Below, in pieces: positions 28,727-37,086 of a stretch of DNA of 64,000 nt. Position 1 is the stretch's first letter, and each line of letters starts with the position of its first letter. Under the pieces are notes generated by a model. The model was not told the DNA's origin. It saw only the letters and a list, made by a program, of their open reading frames with translations, and did not search any database. The position numbers were made by a program, and so were the translations under genes. The DNA comes from Pseudonocardia sp. CNS-004 (GTDB lineage: Bacteria; Actinomycetota; Actinomycetes; Mycobacteriales; Pseudonocardiaceae), in the NCBI GenBank assembly GCA_001942185.1, contig MKJV01000090.1, forward strand, positions 1-64,000, read 5' to 3'.

Positions 28727-29680
28727 TCAGGGAGTGTCTCGGGGAACGCCTATCGCCTTGTCGATCTCGGACCAGAGGTCGTCCGGGATCGTCATCCCCG
28801 CCAGCTCCACCGTCTCGGCCACCCGTTCCGGGCGCGAGACGCCGACGACCGTCGTCGCGATGCGGGGGTCGCGCGTGGAGAACTGCACCGCCGCTGCCGC
28901 GAGCGGCACGCCGGCCGCCGCGCAGAGCCGCTCGATCTCCCCGACGGCGGCGAGCAGCTCCGGCGAGGCTTCCTTGTAGGCGTACCGGGTGGTGCTCGCG
29001 GCGCCCGAGGCGAGGATCCCGCCGCCGAACACCGCGGCGTTGATCACGCCCATCCCGCGGGCCGTGGCGTCCTCGATCAGCGGGCCCGCGGAGCGGTCGA
29101 CCAGCGTCCACCGGTTGTGCGTCAGCACCGCGTCGAACGCGTCGGTCGCGACGAACTCGCGGAGCATGTCGACGGGGCCGCCCGCGACCCCGATCGCCGC
29201 GGCGATCCCCTCGTCGCGCAGCTGGACGAGCACCTCCACCGGCCCGCCCGGCGCCATGGACTCGGTGAAGCCGATGTGCTCGGGGTCGTGCAGGTGCAGC
29301 AGCGGCACCCGGTCGAGCCCGAGCCGCTCCAGGCTCTCCTCGATCGAGCGGCGCATCCGGTCGCCGGTGAACTCGCCGGTGTCGAGGTCGCGGTCCAGTT
29401 TGGTGGACAGGACGTAGCCGGCGGGCAGCCCGCCGATCCGGCGCAGCGCCTCCCCGACCCGGCGCTCCGACTCGCCGCGGCTGTAGGAGTTCGACGTGTC
29501 GAGCGCGTTCACCGAGCCGGTGAGCGCGGCGACGGCGGTCTCGATCCCGCGCTCGGCCGGCACGTCGTAGCCGAAGTTGCCCGGCATCGAGCCCAGCGGG
29601 CCGCCGCCGATCGTCAGGGCGGTGACCTGCAGCCCGGTGGAGCCCAGCGGGCGCCGCGGCAGATCCTGCGTGGTGGTCAT
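28727..29680 (-). CDS. aldo/keto reductase
   Basis: A 317-residue (alpha/beta)8 NADPH-dependent oxidoreductase. The catalytic tetrad is visible in order: Asp and Tyr in NALDTSNSYSRGESE (residues about 58-72), Lys in LSTKLDR and His in LLHLHDPEH. It resembles the D-threo-aldose 1-dehydrogenase / L-fucose dehydrogenase group, which oxidises aldoses to lactones. The ATG overlaps the stop of the enolase-superfamily gene (ATGA), so it is the last gene of the sugar-transport operon. With the sugar-acid dehydratase it would fit an oxidative (non-phosphorylating) sugar or uronate pathway, but the substrate is inferred. Confidence 0.88.
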   Translation of the reverse strand: MTTTQDLPRRPLGSTGLQVTALTIGGGPLGSMPGNFGYDVPAERGIETAVAALTGSVNALDTSNSYSRGESERRVGEALRRIGGLPAGYVLSTKLDRDLDTGEFTGDRMRRSIEESLERLGLDRVPLLHLHDPEHIGFTESMAPGGPVEVLVQLRDEGIAAAIGVAGGPVDMLREFVATDAFDAVLTHNRWTLVDRSAGPLIEDATARGMGVINAAVFGGGILASGAASTTRYAYKEASPELLAAVGEIERLCAAAGVPLAAAAVQFSTRDPRIATTVVGVSRPERVAETVELAGMTIPDDLWSEIDKAIGVPRDTP

Positions 29681-30866
29681 GCGAAGAAGTCCTCGTCCTC
29701 GGGGGCCAGGTGGGCGGCAGCGGCGTCACGGTCGAAGTCGACGCCCAGCCCGGGCCGGTCCCAGACGTCGATGAACCCGTCGACGACGATCCGCTCCGGC
29801 AGCCCGGTGACGATCGAGTACCACCAGTCGGGCTTCGCCACCGGGTACTCGAACGCGATGAAGTTGTCCGGCAGCGTGGCGCACACCTGCACGAGCGCGG
29901 CCAGCCCGAACACGCCGTCCAGCACGCCGTGCGGGGCGATCTGGACGCCGTGCAGGTCGGCGTACTCGGCCACCCACTTGAGCTCCGCGATCCCGCCGAC
30001 GTCGCACGGGTCCGGCCCGACCACGCGCACGGCCTGGGTGGAGATCAGGTCCTTGAAGTTCTGCCGCAGGTAGATCTGCTCGCCGGTGTGCGTCGGGGTG
30101 CTCGTCGCCACCGTGACCTCGCGGTACTGGTCGGCGTGCACCCACGGCACGTAGTCGCCGGTGAGCAGGTCCTCCACCCACATGAGGTTCAGCGGCTCCA
30201 GCGCGCGCAGCAGCCGGATGGCATCGGGCACGGTGAAGCCGGGACGGCGTCCAGCGCCAGCCCGACCTCGTCGCCGAGCACGTCCTTCATCGCCTCGACG
30301 CACGCGATCGTGTGCTTCAGGCCGCGCTCGGTGAGCGGCCCGCGGTCGGGGTGGCGGGGCCCGGTTCGCGGCTCGCCGTAGGAGAAGCCGGGGGTGTTCG
30401 CCGCCATCGGCCCGTGGTAGGCGACGCCTTCCTTGATCAGCGTGAAGCCCTCGGGAGCGGCCTTCATCTCCGCCATGACCCGCGCGTAGTCCTCCGGCGC
30501 GTACGCGGTGAACGTCGGGCGCACGCCGCCGTTGTAGACGCGCACCCGATCGCGCACCTTGCCGCCGAGCAGCTTGTACACCGGCAGCCCCGCGGCCTTG
30601 CCCGCCACGTCCCACAGCGCGATCTCGATCGCCGACACCGCGCTGCCCCACGGCTTGAACCCGGCGAAGCGGCGGATCTTCAGCAGGCACCGCTCGACGT
30701 CGGTGGGGTCCTCGCCGACCAGGAAGTCGCGGTACATCTCCACGACCGGGCGCATGTACGGCTTCGAGGACTCGATCTCGCCGAACCCGTCCACACCCTC
30801 GTCGGTCACGATCCGCACGATCGGGCTGGCCCCGATCACGGCACACCGCAGATCAACGATCTTCAT
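29677..30866 (-). CDS. enolase-superfamily sugar-acid dehydratase (mandelate racemase-like; one frameshift)
   Basis: The N-terminal capping domain (VRIVTDEGVDGFGEIESSKP, then SAIEIALWDVAGKAAGLPVY) and barrel are typical of the mandelate racemase/muconate lactonizing group. The barrel Lys is in FTLIKEG and the first metal Asp in VGLALDA. The frame breaks immediately after that Asp (about 30243); one added base gives DAGPGFTVPDAIRLLRALEP and the remaining ligands (VEDLL, then Glu in HTGEQIY), 396 residues in all. The late IAPHGVLDG block includes the acid/base His region. It probably dehydrates an aldonate or uronate. Located between sugar permeases and an aldo/keto reductase. Confidence 0.85.
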
Positions 30867-30878
30867 CCGGCTCCTCCG

Positions 30879-31709
30879 TCATCCCTTCACGCCGCCGCTG
30901 GCCAGCCCGCGCACGAAGTACTTCTGCAGTGCGATGAACGCGATCACCACCGGGACGCTCAGCACCACCGAGGCCGCCATGGTCGAGCCCCAGTCGACCT
31001 TGAACTCGGAGGCGAACTCGGTGAGCGCGACGGGCGCGGTCCGCGCGCTCGTCGACGACGTCAGCACCGACGCCAGCACGAACTCGTGCCACGACTGCAG
31101 GAACGCGTACATCCCGGCGGCCGCGAGGCCGGGCGCCGCGACCGGCAGGGTGACGTAGGTGACCGCGTCGAACCGCGAGCCGCCGTCGATGAGCACGGCC
31201 TCCTCCAGCTCGACCGGGATCGCCGCCACCTGGTTGCGGATCATCCAGGTGACCAGCGGCACCGTGATCACCAGGTGGGCGATGGCGATGCCCGCGATCG
31301 TGTCGAGCAGCTGCATCGCACCGATCATCTCGTAGAGCGGCAGGAGCAGGACCGTGATCGGCACCATCTGGCCGAGCAGGATGAACAGCGCGATCGGGCG
31401 CGCCGACCGGAACCGGAACCGCGCGAGTGCGTAGCCGACGCTCCCGCAGAGCAGGATCGTCATGACGGTGACGAGCAGCGCGGCGAGGATCGAGTTGAGG
31501 AACGCCCTCGGCATCGAGGAATTGGTGAACACCTCGACGTAGTTGTCGAGCGTCCAGGTCTCGGGCAGCAGCACCGGCGGGATCGCGAAGATCTCGTCCC
31601 GCGGCTTGAGCGACGTGGAGACCATGACCGCGATCGGCGCGAGCGTCCAGATCGCCATGATCGCGATGCCGACCCACGTGGCCGTCGCGAGCAGCCGCCT
31701 CATGCTCAT
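30879..31709 (-). CDS. carbohydrate ABC permease, MalG type
   Basis: A 276-residue permease with six predicted helices. The EAA loop is EEAVLIDGGSRFDAVTYVTL, ending in the usual G-x9-LP pattern. The N-terminal SLKPRDEIFAIPPVLLP and the C-terminal QKYFVRGLASGGVKG are hallmarks of CUT1-family MalG/UgpE-like subunits. The start ATG (MSMRR) at 31709 overlaps the MalF-type stop. No ATPase is encoded in this operon, so it probably uses a shared MsiK-type ATPase, as is common in actinomycetes. Confidence 0.92.
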   Translation of the reverse strand: MSMRRLLATATWVGIAIMAIWTLAPIAVMVSTSLKPRDEIFAIPPVLLPETWTLDNYVEVFTNSSMPRAFLNSILAALLVTVMTILLCGSVGYALARFRFRSARPIALFILLGQMVPITVLLLPLYEMIGAMQLLDTIAGIAIAHLVITVPLVTWMIRNQVAAIPVELEEAVLIDGGSRFDAVTYVTLPVAAPGLAAAGMYAFLQSWHEFVLASVLTSSTSARTAPVALTEFASEFKVDWGSTMAASVVLSVPVVIAFIALQKYFVRGLASGGVKG

Positions 31710-32614
31710 GAGGCCGCCTCCTCCATGTCGTCGCGGACAGCCCGGACGTAGATCGCCGCGAAGACCATCGAGACGACGAGCTGGATGAGCGCGACCGCGG
31801 ACACCATCGCGGCGTCCCCGGTCTGGAACGCCTGGTAGATCAGGATCGGCAGGATCGTCGAGGCGCCGGCGGGCCCGCCGCCGGTGGCCACCCAGATGAT
31901 CGTGAACGAGTTCAGCGCCCACACGACCATCAGCAGGGCGGCGAGCCCGGTGGTGGTGCGGATCGCCGGCAGGATGATGTGGCGCAGCACCGCGACGCCA
32001 CCCGCCCCGTCGATCCGGGCCGCCTCGATGCGCTCCTCCGGGATCGCGGTGAGCGCGGCCGAGACCATCAGCATGATGAACGGGGCGGTGAACCACACCT
32101 GCACCACGGCGAGCGCGATCAGCACGACCGACGGGTCCGACAGCCAGCCGACCGGCTCGGCGATGAGCCCCGCCTGCAGCAGCCAGTGGTTCACCAGCCC
32201 GTAGTCGACGGAGAAGTTCCACTTCCAGACGGTGGCCCCGACGACGTTCGGGATGATCCACGGGATCATGAACAGGCCGCGCCAGAACCCGGCCAGCCGC
32301 AGGTGGCGCGAGTGCATGAGCAACGCGGCCGCGTGGCCGACGACGAGCGCACCGACCACCGCCACGACCGTCCACACCGCGGTGTTGAGCAGGACCTGCA
32401 CGAAGTCCGGCGAGCCGACGAGCCGCCCGAAGGCGGCGCGGCCGTCGCCGCTGACCGCGCGCTGCAGGACCGAGACGACCGGGACGATCGTCAGCCCGGC
32501 CATCACGAGTACCGCGGGCAGCGTGAGCGCGAGCCCCGTGCGGCGCCTGCTGCGCGCGGCGCGCGCGGCGGGGCTCGGGCCCGCGATCGTGGCAGCCGCA
32601 CCGGCTGCGGTCAT
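31706..32614 (-). CDS. carbohydrate ABC permease, MalF type
   Basis: A 302-residue permease of the CUT1 family with TM1 at residues about 28-50 and the EAA loop ERIEAARIDGAGGVAVLRHI. The central FMIPWIIPNVVGATVWKW block is characteristic of UgpA/MalF subunits. Two in-frame ATGs are available: 32620 abuts the ribosome-binding site AGGAGG (32621-32626), while 32614 has a 6-base spacing, so 32614 is preferred. It lies between the binding protein and MalG-type genes. Confidence 0.92.
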   Translation of the reverse strand: MTAAGAAATIAGPSPAARAARSRRRTGLALTLPAVLVMAGLTIVPVVSVLQRAVSGDGRAAFGRLVGSPDFVQVLLNTAVWTVVAVVGALVVGHAAALLMHSRHLRLAGFWRGLFMIPWIIPNVVGATVWKWNFSVDYGLVNHWLLQAGLIAEPVGWLSDPSVVLIALAVVQVWFTAPFIMLMVSAALTAIPEERIEAARIDGAGGVAVLRHIILPAIRTTTGLAALLMVVWALNSFTIIWVATGGGPAGASTILPILIYQAFQTGDAAMVSAVALIQLVVSMVFAAIYVRAVRDDMEEAAS

Positions 32615-32625
32615 CGACATCCTCC

Positions 32626-33870
32626 TCAGCCGGTCGGCCCGAGCACCCGGTCGGCCTCGGCCTGGATGGCGCGCGCACCGTCGGCCGGCGTGACCTGACC
32701 GAGCGCGACCGCCTGGATCGTGCTGTAGACGAACGGGTTCACCCCGACCCAGGCCGGGTCGTTCGGGGGTGGCACCGAATGCTCGGCGAGCTGCACGTAG
32801 TGCGGTTCGCGGTACTGGTCGTGGAAGCGCGCGTCGCCGCCCGCGCTGATGCGGGCCGGGTAGGTCATGGTCAGCCGCGCCATGTTCTCGGCGCGGGCCA
32901 GGAACTCGACCAACCGCCGGGCACCCGTCGGGTTCTTCGCCGCGGCAGGCACCAGGTACCCCCAGCCGTCCGCGGCCTGCACTCCGGGCCCGTCCGGGCC
33001 GGGGGTCAGCGCGGTGCCCACGTTCATCCCGGCCTCGAGCTGCTGCTCCACGTCGAACACACCGCCCAGGTACATCGCGATGCGCCCGTTGATGAACAGC
33101 TCCCGGACCTCGGTGTTGTCGACCTCGAGCGAGCTGCGCGACGCCCACCCCTCCGCGACCGACCCGCCGACGATCTCCAGCGCGGCCTGCGACGACGCGA
33201 CGTCGAGGAGCGGGATCCCGTTCTCCGACCGGGCGCCCGCCGCCAGCGCGAAACCGAGGTAGCGGCGCACCAGGTCCTCCGCCGCACCGCTCATCGGCCA
33301 CGCCGTACCGGTGACGTCGCCCGACGTGAGCCGGCGCGCGGTCGCCTCGAGCTCGGCCCACGTCGCGGGCGGCCCGGCGATCCCGGCCGCCGCGAAGAGG
33401 TCCTTGTTGTAGATCAGCGCGATGCAGTCCCAGCGGTACGGCACGGCGTAGGTGCCGGTGTCGTTCGTGACCGCGTCCAGCGCGCCGGGGATGAAGTCCG
33501 AACGCGGCATGTCCGGGCCGTAGAGGTCCGACAGGTCGGCGAGCGCGCCCTTCGCGATGGAGGTGCGGGTGCGCGAGGCCAGCTCGGTGATGACGTCGGG
33601 CGGGTCACCGGAGTCCAGCGCCACCGAGATCTTGTTGGCCATCGTGTCGGACGTCGTCTCGACCATCTCGACCGACAGGTCCGGGTTCTGCGCCTCGAAC
33701 TCCGCGACGAGGTCGGTGGCGATCGGCGTGTCCCAGTTCGGGACCCACCACGTCACGGTCCGGGACGGGTCGCGGCCGGTGCCCACCGAGTAGATGATCG
33801 TGGCTGCCACCCCGATCACCATCGCGGCGGTCACCCCGATGAACGCGGCCGTTCTCCCGCGGACCCGCAT
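32626..33870 (-). CDS. carbohydrate ABC substrate-binding protein, family 1
   Basis: A 414-residue extracellular binding protein. The N-terminus has a basic stretch and one hydrophobic helix (residues about 9-29) but no lipobox cysteine, so it is secreted or anchored by an uncleaved signal. Family-1 features include VTWWVPNWDTPIATDLVAEF at the start of the mature part, PYRWDCIALIYNKDLFAAAG and GRIAMYLGGVFD, followed by the late PTGARRLVEFLA block. The direction is away from the PL7 lyase gene, with a 217-base shared regulatory region. It probably binds an oligosaccharide or uronide released by that lyase. Confidence 0.9.
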   Translation of the reverse strand: MRVRGRTAAFIGVTAAMVIGVAATIIYSVGTGRDPSRTVTWWVPNWDTPIATDLVAEFEAQNPDLSVEMVETTSDTMANKISVALDSGDPPDVITELASRTRTSIAKGALADLSDLYGPDMPRSDFIPGALDAVTNDTGTYAVPYRWDCIALIYNKDLFAAAGIAGPPATWAELEATARRLTSGDVTGTAWPMSGAAEDLVRRYLGFALAAGARSENGIPLLDVASSQAALEIVGGSVAEGWASRSSLEVDNTEVRELFINGRIAMYLGGVFDVEQQLEAGMNVGTALTPGPDGPGVQAADGWGYLVPAAAKNPTGARRLVEFLARAENMARLTMTYPARISAGGDARFHDQYREPHYVQLAEHSVPPPNDPAWVGVNPFVYSTIQAVALGQVTPADGARAIQAEADRVLGPTG

Positions 33871-34087
33871 CGCGTCGACCCGCCCCTTCCCGCAGCCTCA
33901 TCGCTAAACCGGTTTCCGAACCGGAACCCATCGTCGGGTGCGCATCCGGGAAACCGGTTTCGCGACGGTAACACGAGGGTGATCAGCCCGCATCCGCGCG
34001 CGATCGCCCGCTTCGCACCGTCGCACGTCCGGGTGGCGGGCCCGCGACGGACCGGTCGCGACCCCGCCCGCTGGCTACGGTGACGGC
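33871..34087. promoter_or_regulatory. divergent control region with two AAACCGGTTT operators
   Basis: The 10-base palindrome AAACCGGTTT occurs at 33906-33915 and 33951-33960; the second is extended to GAAACCGGTTTC. Their centres are 45 bases apart. The sequence fits the CG-centred operators of LacI/GalR-family regulators, and the spacing could allow cooperative binding or looping. A third partial dyad TTCCG-aac-CGGAA overlaps the first (33914-33926). No LacI gene is found in the window, so the regulator must be elsewhere. Confidence 0.65.
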
Positions 34088-34900
34088 GTGAACCGCCTGG
34101 TCGCGACACGTCGATCCCCCGCACACCGCAGGCCGCTGCTCGTCGCGGCCATGCTTGCGCTCGCCTGCGGCGTCACGGCGTGCGGGTCTCCCGAGCCGGA
34201 TCCCGCCGGGCCGCCCGCGGCCGCACCCGGACAGCCACCGGCTCCCCCGACCGGTCCCGCCACCGTGCTGAACCTCGCGAACTGGAAGCTGACGCTCCCG
34301 ACCGGCCCGGAGGGCGAGCCGCAGGAGATCCACCCTCCCGAGCTGCTCTCGTTCACCGACGACTCGTTCCGCCTCAACGACACCCGCGACGGGGTGGTGT
34401 TCACCGCGCCCGCCGGCGGGGTCACGACCGAGGGCAGCAGCTACCCGCGCGCCGAGCTGCGGGAGCTCCAGGGCGGAGAGCTGGCCGGCTGGTCGAACCG
34501 CACCGGCACCCACACGATGGTCCTGCGTGAGGCGATCATGAAGGTGCCGGAGGTCAAGCCGCACGTCGTCGCCGCGCAGATCCACGACGAGGAGAACGAC
34601 GTGCTGATGGTCCGGCTCGAGGACCCGCACCTCTTCGTCGAGCACAGTGACGGCGAGGGCGAGCTCACCCTCGACCCGGCCTACCAGCTGGGCACCCCCT
34701 ACGACCTGCGCATCACCGCCGCGAACGGACAGATCGAGGTCGCCTACAACGGTCAGGTGGCAGGCGTGATCCCGCTCGCGGGCGACGGTTGGTACTTCAA
34801 GGCCGGCACCTACACCCAGTCCAACCCCGAACGGGGCGAGGCCCCGGACGCGGAGGGCGAGGTCGTCATCTACTCGCTGGACGTGACGCACACGCCGTGA
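34088..34900 (+). CDS. polysaccharide lyase family 7 (alginate lyase-like) lipoprotein
   Basis: A 270-residue secreted protein. The lipoprotein signal has ACGVTACG (Cys near residue 32), followed by a Pro/Ala-rich linker to about residue 55. The catalytic domain shows the PL7 triad of motifs in order: YPRAELREL (family R-[ST/A]-E-L-R), VVAAQIHD (QIH with catalytic His) and WYFKAGTYTQS (YFKAGxYxQ with catalytic Tyr). PL7 enzymes cleave alginate or related polyguluronate/mannuronate chains by beta-elimination. It is divergent from the sugar transporter and shares its LacI-type operators, so together they form a small polyuronate utilisation locus. The GTG start is inferred from the signal peptide position. 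Confidence 0.9.
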   Translation: MNRLVATRRSPAHRRPLLVAAMLALACGVTACGSPEPDPAGPPAAAPGQPPAPPTGPATVLNLANWKLTLPTGPEGEPQEIHPPELLSFTDDSFRLNDTRDGVVFTAPAGGVTTEGSSYPRAELRELQGGELAGWSNRTGTHTMVLREAIMKVPEVKPHVVAAQIHDEENDVLMVRLEDPHLFVEHSDGEGELTLDPAYQLGTPYDLRITAANGQIEVAYNGQVAGVIPLAGDGWYFKAGTYTQSNPERGEAPDAEGEVVIYSLDVTHTP

Positions 34901-34915
34901 CCCGGCGCGTGGCGG

Positions 34916-35116
34916 TCAGCCCACCTCGAGCACGATCTTCCCGACGTGCGCGTTGCGGCCCAGCTCGGTCTGCGCCTCGAGCGCGCGGGTCCAGTCGAGC
35001 GTGCGGTCGACGATGGGCCGGAGCGCGTCGGCGGCGGCGTCGAGGCCGGGCGGGTCGACGTCCCCGGTCTCCAGCGTGGCGATCCCGTCACCGGGTTTGA
35101 TCAACACTGCTCGCAC
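34916..35116 (-). pseudogene. internally deleted zinc-less alcohol dehydrogenase / quinone oxidoreductase remnant
   Basis: From a GTG at 35116, preceded by GGGGGAG, the frame begins RAVLIKPGDGIATLETGDV, the usual first strand of quinone-oxidoreductase-like dehydrogenases. After about 25 residues it passes straight into ALRPIVDRTLDWTRALEAQ and HVGKIVLEVG, the normal last 40 residues of the same family. Roughly 250 residues, including the nucleotide-binding domain, are absent. This is a clean in-frame internal deletion, not a sequencing indel. The product cannot be an active dehydrogenase. Confidence 0.7.
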
Positions 35117-35866
35117 GACACCGTCTCCCCCGCTCGCCTGCCCGCCACACCCTGCCGGAGGTTCAGAACGTGCTACGAGAGGTCGCGTCGCCGCGAAGGC
35201 CTCGCTGGGCTTGAGGCTCCTCGCCAGCTCGCCGGCCTCCTCCACGGACAGTAATCCGCCGCCCTCGCCCGAGCCGATGACGACACCGCCGCTCTCGAGC
35301 CTCAGCAGGTGCCCCTCCAGGCCATCCGGCAGGACCTGCGCCCTCTCCTGTGGCAGGTAGGTCAGGTGTCCGACGTGCGGATTTCGCTTTCCCACAGGCT
35401 GCACGTCGGCCAGAGCGGACATGAGCGACGTCGACGTCACCTGGGCCCAGTCCGGATCCCACGCCGAGGCGAGCCGGCGCAGTATCGGGCCGGCGAGCGC
35501 CTCCGGATCGGCCCCGTACCAGCGCACCACGACACCGTTCTTGATCCTCGGGTTGTCCGAGTATCCCCCCACGATCATCGTGATCGAGATCTGGCTGACC
35601 CTCGTGCCGCCCGCGTCGTACGCCTGGCTCACCCCGAGATGCGGAGCGTCCGTGTTCTCCCGGAAAGCCTCGGACAGCACCTGCCGAGCGTTCGTCGGCT
35701 CGGTGAGCAACGTGCCCGGCAGGCTGTGCGACGACCACGGAAGGCTCTCCCCGACCACGCCGTCCAGGCCCGTGAGGAACGCCACCAGCCTGTCGGCGAT
35801 CAGATCCGGCGACTCCTGCCTCGGCCCCCAGAATCCCCGCGCTGTCAGTCCCTCGTCCACGATCAT
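34916..35866 (-). CDS. Imm52-like immunity protein reading into a dehydrogenase remnant
   Basis: A single open frame of 316 residues. Residues 1 to about 235 look like the Imm52 family of polymorphic-toxin immunity proteins: an early GFWGPRQESPDLIADRL block, internal ISITMIVGGYSDNPRIKNGV, and late EEAGELARSLKPSEAFAATRP. No cognate toxin is adjacent. Residues from about 250 are unrelated and match the two ends of a quinone-oxidoreductase-type alcohol dehydrogenase (see the separate entry). A natural stop at 35163 exists in the neighbouring frame, so the true immunity gene may end there and the read-through may come from a one-base error. It lies 4 nt after the AlkZ-like gene. Confidence 0.6.
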   Translation of the reverse strand: MIVDEGLTARGFWGPRQESPDLIADRLVAFLTGLDGVVGESLPWSSHSLPGTLLTEPTNARQVLSEAFRENTDAPHLGVSQAYDAGGTRVSQISITMIVGGYSDNPRIKNGVVVRWYGADPEALAGPILRRLASAWDPDWAQVTSTSLMSALADVQPVGKRNPHVGHLTYLPQERAQVLPDGLEGHLLRLESGGVVIGSGEGGGLLSVEEAGELARSLKPSEAFAATRPLVARSEPPAGCGGQASGGDGVVRAVLIKPGDGIATLETGDVDPPGLDAAADALRPIVDRTLDWTRALEAQTELGRNAHVGKIVLEVG

Positions 35867-35870
35867 CAGC

Positions 35871-37010
35871 CTATGTGGACGCCGCCGCGACCCGCACGCC
35901 GTGCTGCTCGCGGTCGGACAGGAACGCCGCCAGCCGCTCCCCCTCCTCCGCGACGGCGGTGCGGTCGGCCCGCGAGATGCGGCCCAGAGGCGTGACGACG
36001 ACGGTGCCGGTGTCGCTGTCGACCGTCCAGGTCGCGGCCACCCGGCCGTCGACGAGGACGACCCGCTCGCCCGCGACGGACAGGAGGCGGTGGGCGGGGT
36101 CGATGACCCGGCTGCGGTCGTCGTAGCCGAGGATCGCGTTGTCGAACGCCGGGAGGAACCGCACCGGAGCCGGCGTGTCCGGGTCGGGGCGGGGCGCGTC
36201 GGGGAGGTCGAGCAGCTCGCGGCCCCGCTCGTCGCGGAAGGTGACCAGCTCGTCCCGGATCGCGGCGACGGCGCGGGGCAGCCCGGCGAGGCCGCACCAG
36301 GCGCGCAGGTCGGCCGTGGCCGCCGGCCCGTACGCGGCGAGGTAGCGCCGCACCATGGCCTCCCCGACCGGGTCGGAGCCGTCCGGGGCCGGAGGGTCGG
36401 CCTCGCGCCCGAGCCACGACGTCAGCCGCACGTACCGCGCCCCTCCGGTCGCGCGCCACAGCCCGCGGGGCGGCAGCTGCACCACCGGGACGAGCGCGCC
36501 GATCACCGCCTCCCCCAGCGGCCGCGGCCCGGGGCCGGGCCAGCGTTCGGCGAGCGCCCGACCGAGCTCGCCCATCGTGCGCGGCTGATCGTCGGCCAGC
36601 GCCTCCTCCCCCGCCGCCGCGAGCTCGTCGAGGTCGACGCCGTCGAGGTCACGCCGGTACACGCCGAGCACCCGCTGGCGCAGCATCGCGTCATGCCGTG
36701 CCCGCCAGGCCAGCGCATCCCCGGCCGCCACGAGGTGGACGGTGCGGCGCATGAGGTGGGTGCGCACCACCCGGCGGTCCAGCAGCAGCCCCGACAGCGA
36801 CTGCGGGTCGAACCCGCTCAGCCGCGACCAGAGCCCGACGAACGGTTCCTGCGGTTCCTGGGCCTGCAGGCCGCACAGGTGTGCGACGGCGTCGAGGGCG
36901 GGCACGTCCGCCCGGTCGAGCAACAGCTGCCGGGCGAGCGTCGCGCGGCCCAGCGCACGCGGCCCGAGAACGGTGGTCACGACAGGAAGCCTCCCGCGCC
37001 AAGCGGTCAC
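35871..37010 (-). CDS. winged-helix DNA-binding protein, AlkZ/YcaQ-like (DNA glycosylase superfamily)
   Basis: A 379-residue member of the HTH_42 / AlkZ-like family. The QxQ catalytic motif of this family is present as LCGLQAQEPQEPF near residue 47. The family-typical RTHLMRRTVHLV, ARYVRLTSWLG and FLPAFDNAILGYDDRSRV blocks follow in order. Characterised relatives (Streptomyces AlkZ, E. coli YcaQ) unhook interstrand crosslinks or remove alkylated bases; many homologues are untested. The GTG start at 37010 gives about 12 residues before the conserved VLGPRALGRATLARQ; a GTG nearer to it is possible. Divergent from a TetR gene. Confidence 0.8.
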   Translation of the reverse strand: MTAWRGRLPVVTTVLGPRALGRATLARQLLLDRADVPALDAVAHLCGLQAQEPQEPFVGLWSRLSGFDPQSLSGLLLDRRVVRTHLMRRTVHLVAAGDALAWRARHDAMLRQRVLGVYRRDLDGVDLDELAAAGEEALADDQPRTMGELGRALAERWPGPGPRPLGEAVIGALVPVVQLPPRGLWRATGGARYVRLTSWLGREADPPAPDGSDPVGEAMVRRYLAAYGPAATADLRAWCGLAGLPRAVAAIRDELVTFRDERGRELLDLPDAPRPDPDTPAPVRFLPAFDNAILGYDDRSRVIDPAHRLLSVAGERVVLVDGRVAATWTVDSDTGTVVVTPLGRISRADRTAVAEEGERLAAFLSDREQHGVRVAAAST

Positions 37011-37038
37011 TTCCCGTCCGCATTCGTCGCGGACGACC

Positions 37039-37062
37039 CATCGGTCGAGAAACGGGCCGATG
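37039..37062. promoter_or_regulatory. inverted repeat between alkZ-like and tetR genes
   Basis: CATCGG (37039-37044) and CCGATG (37057-37062) form a perfect 6-base dyad with a 12-base spacer in the 76-base divergent region. This is a plausible autoregulatory TetR operator, though 6-base arms are short for a GC-rich genome. Confidence 0.4.
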
Positions 37063-37086
37063 AGTCGATTGGCCTACACTCCGGCC

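Noticed and set aside
28727-29680. Assigning the aldo/keto reductase a specific uronate-reductase role
   Set aside because: The family tetrad is clear but specificity is not readable. Only the operon context suggests sugar acids.
34916-35866. Toxin-antitoxin or polymorphic toxin system
   Set aside because: Only an immunity-like domain is present; no toxin, secretion or repeat-rich partner gene is adjacent.
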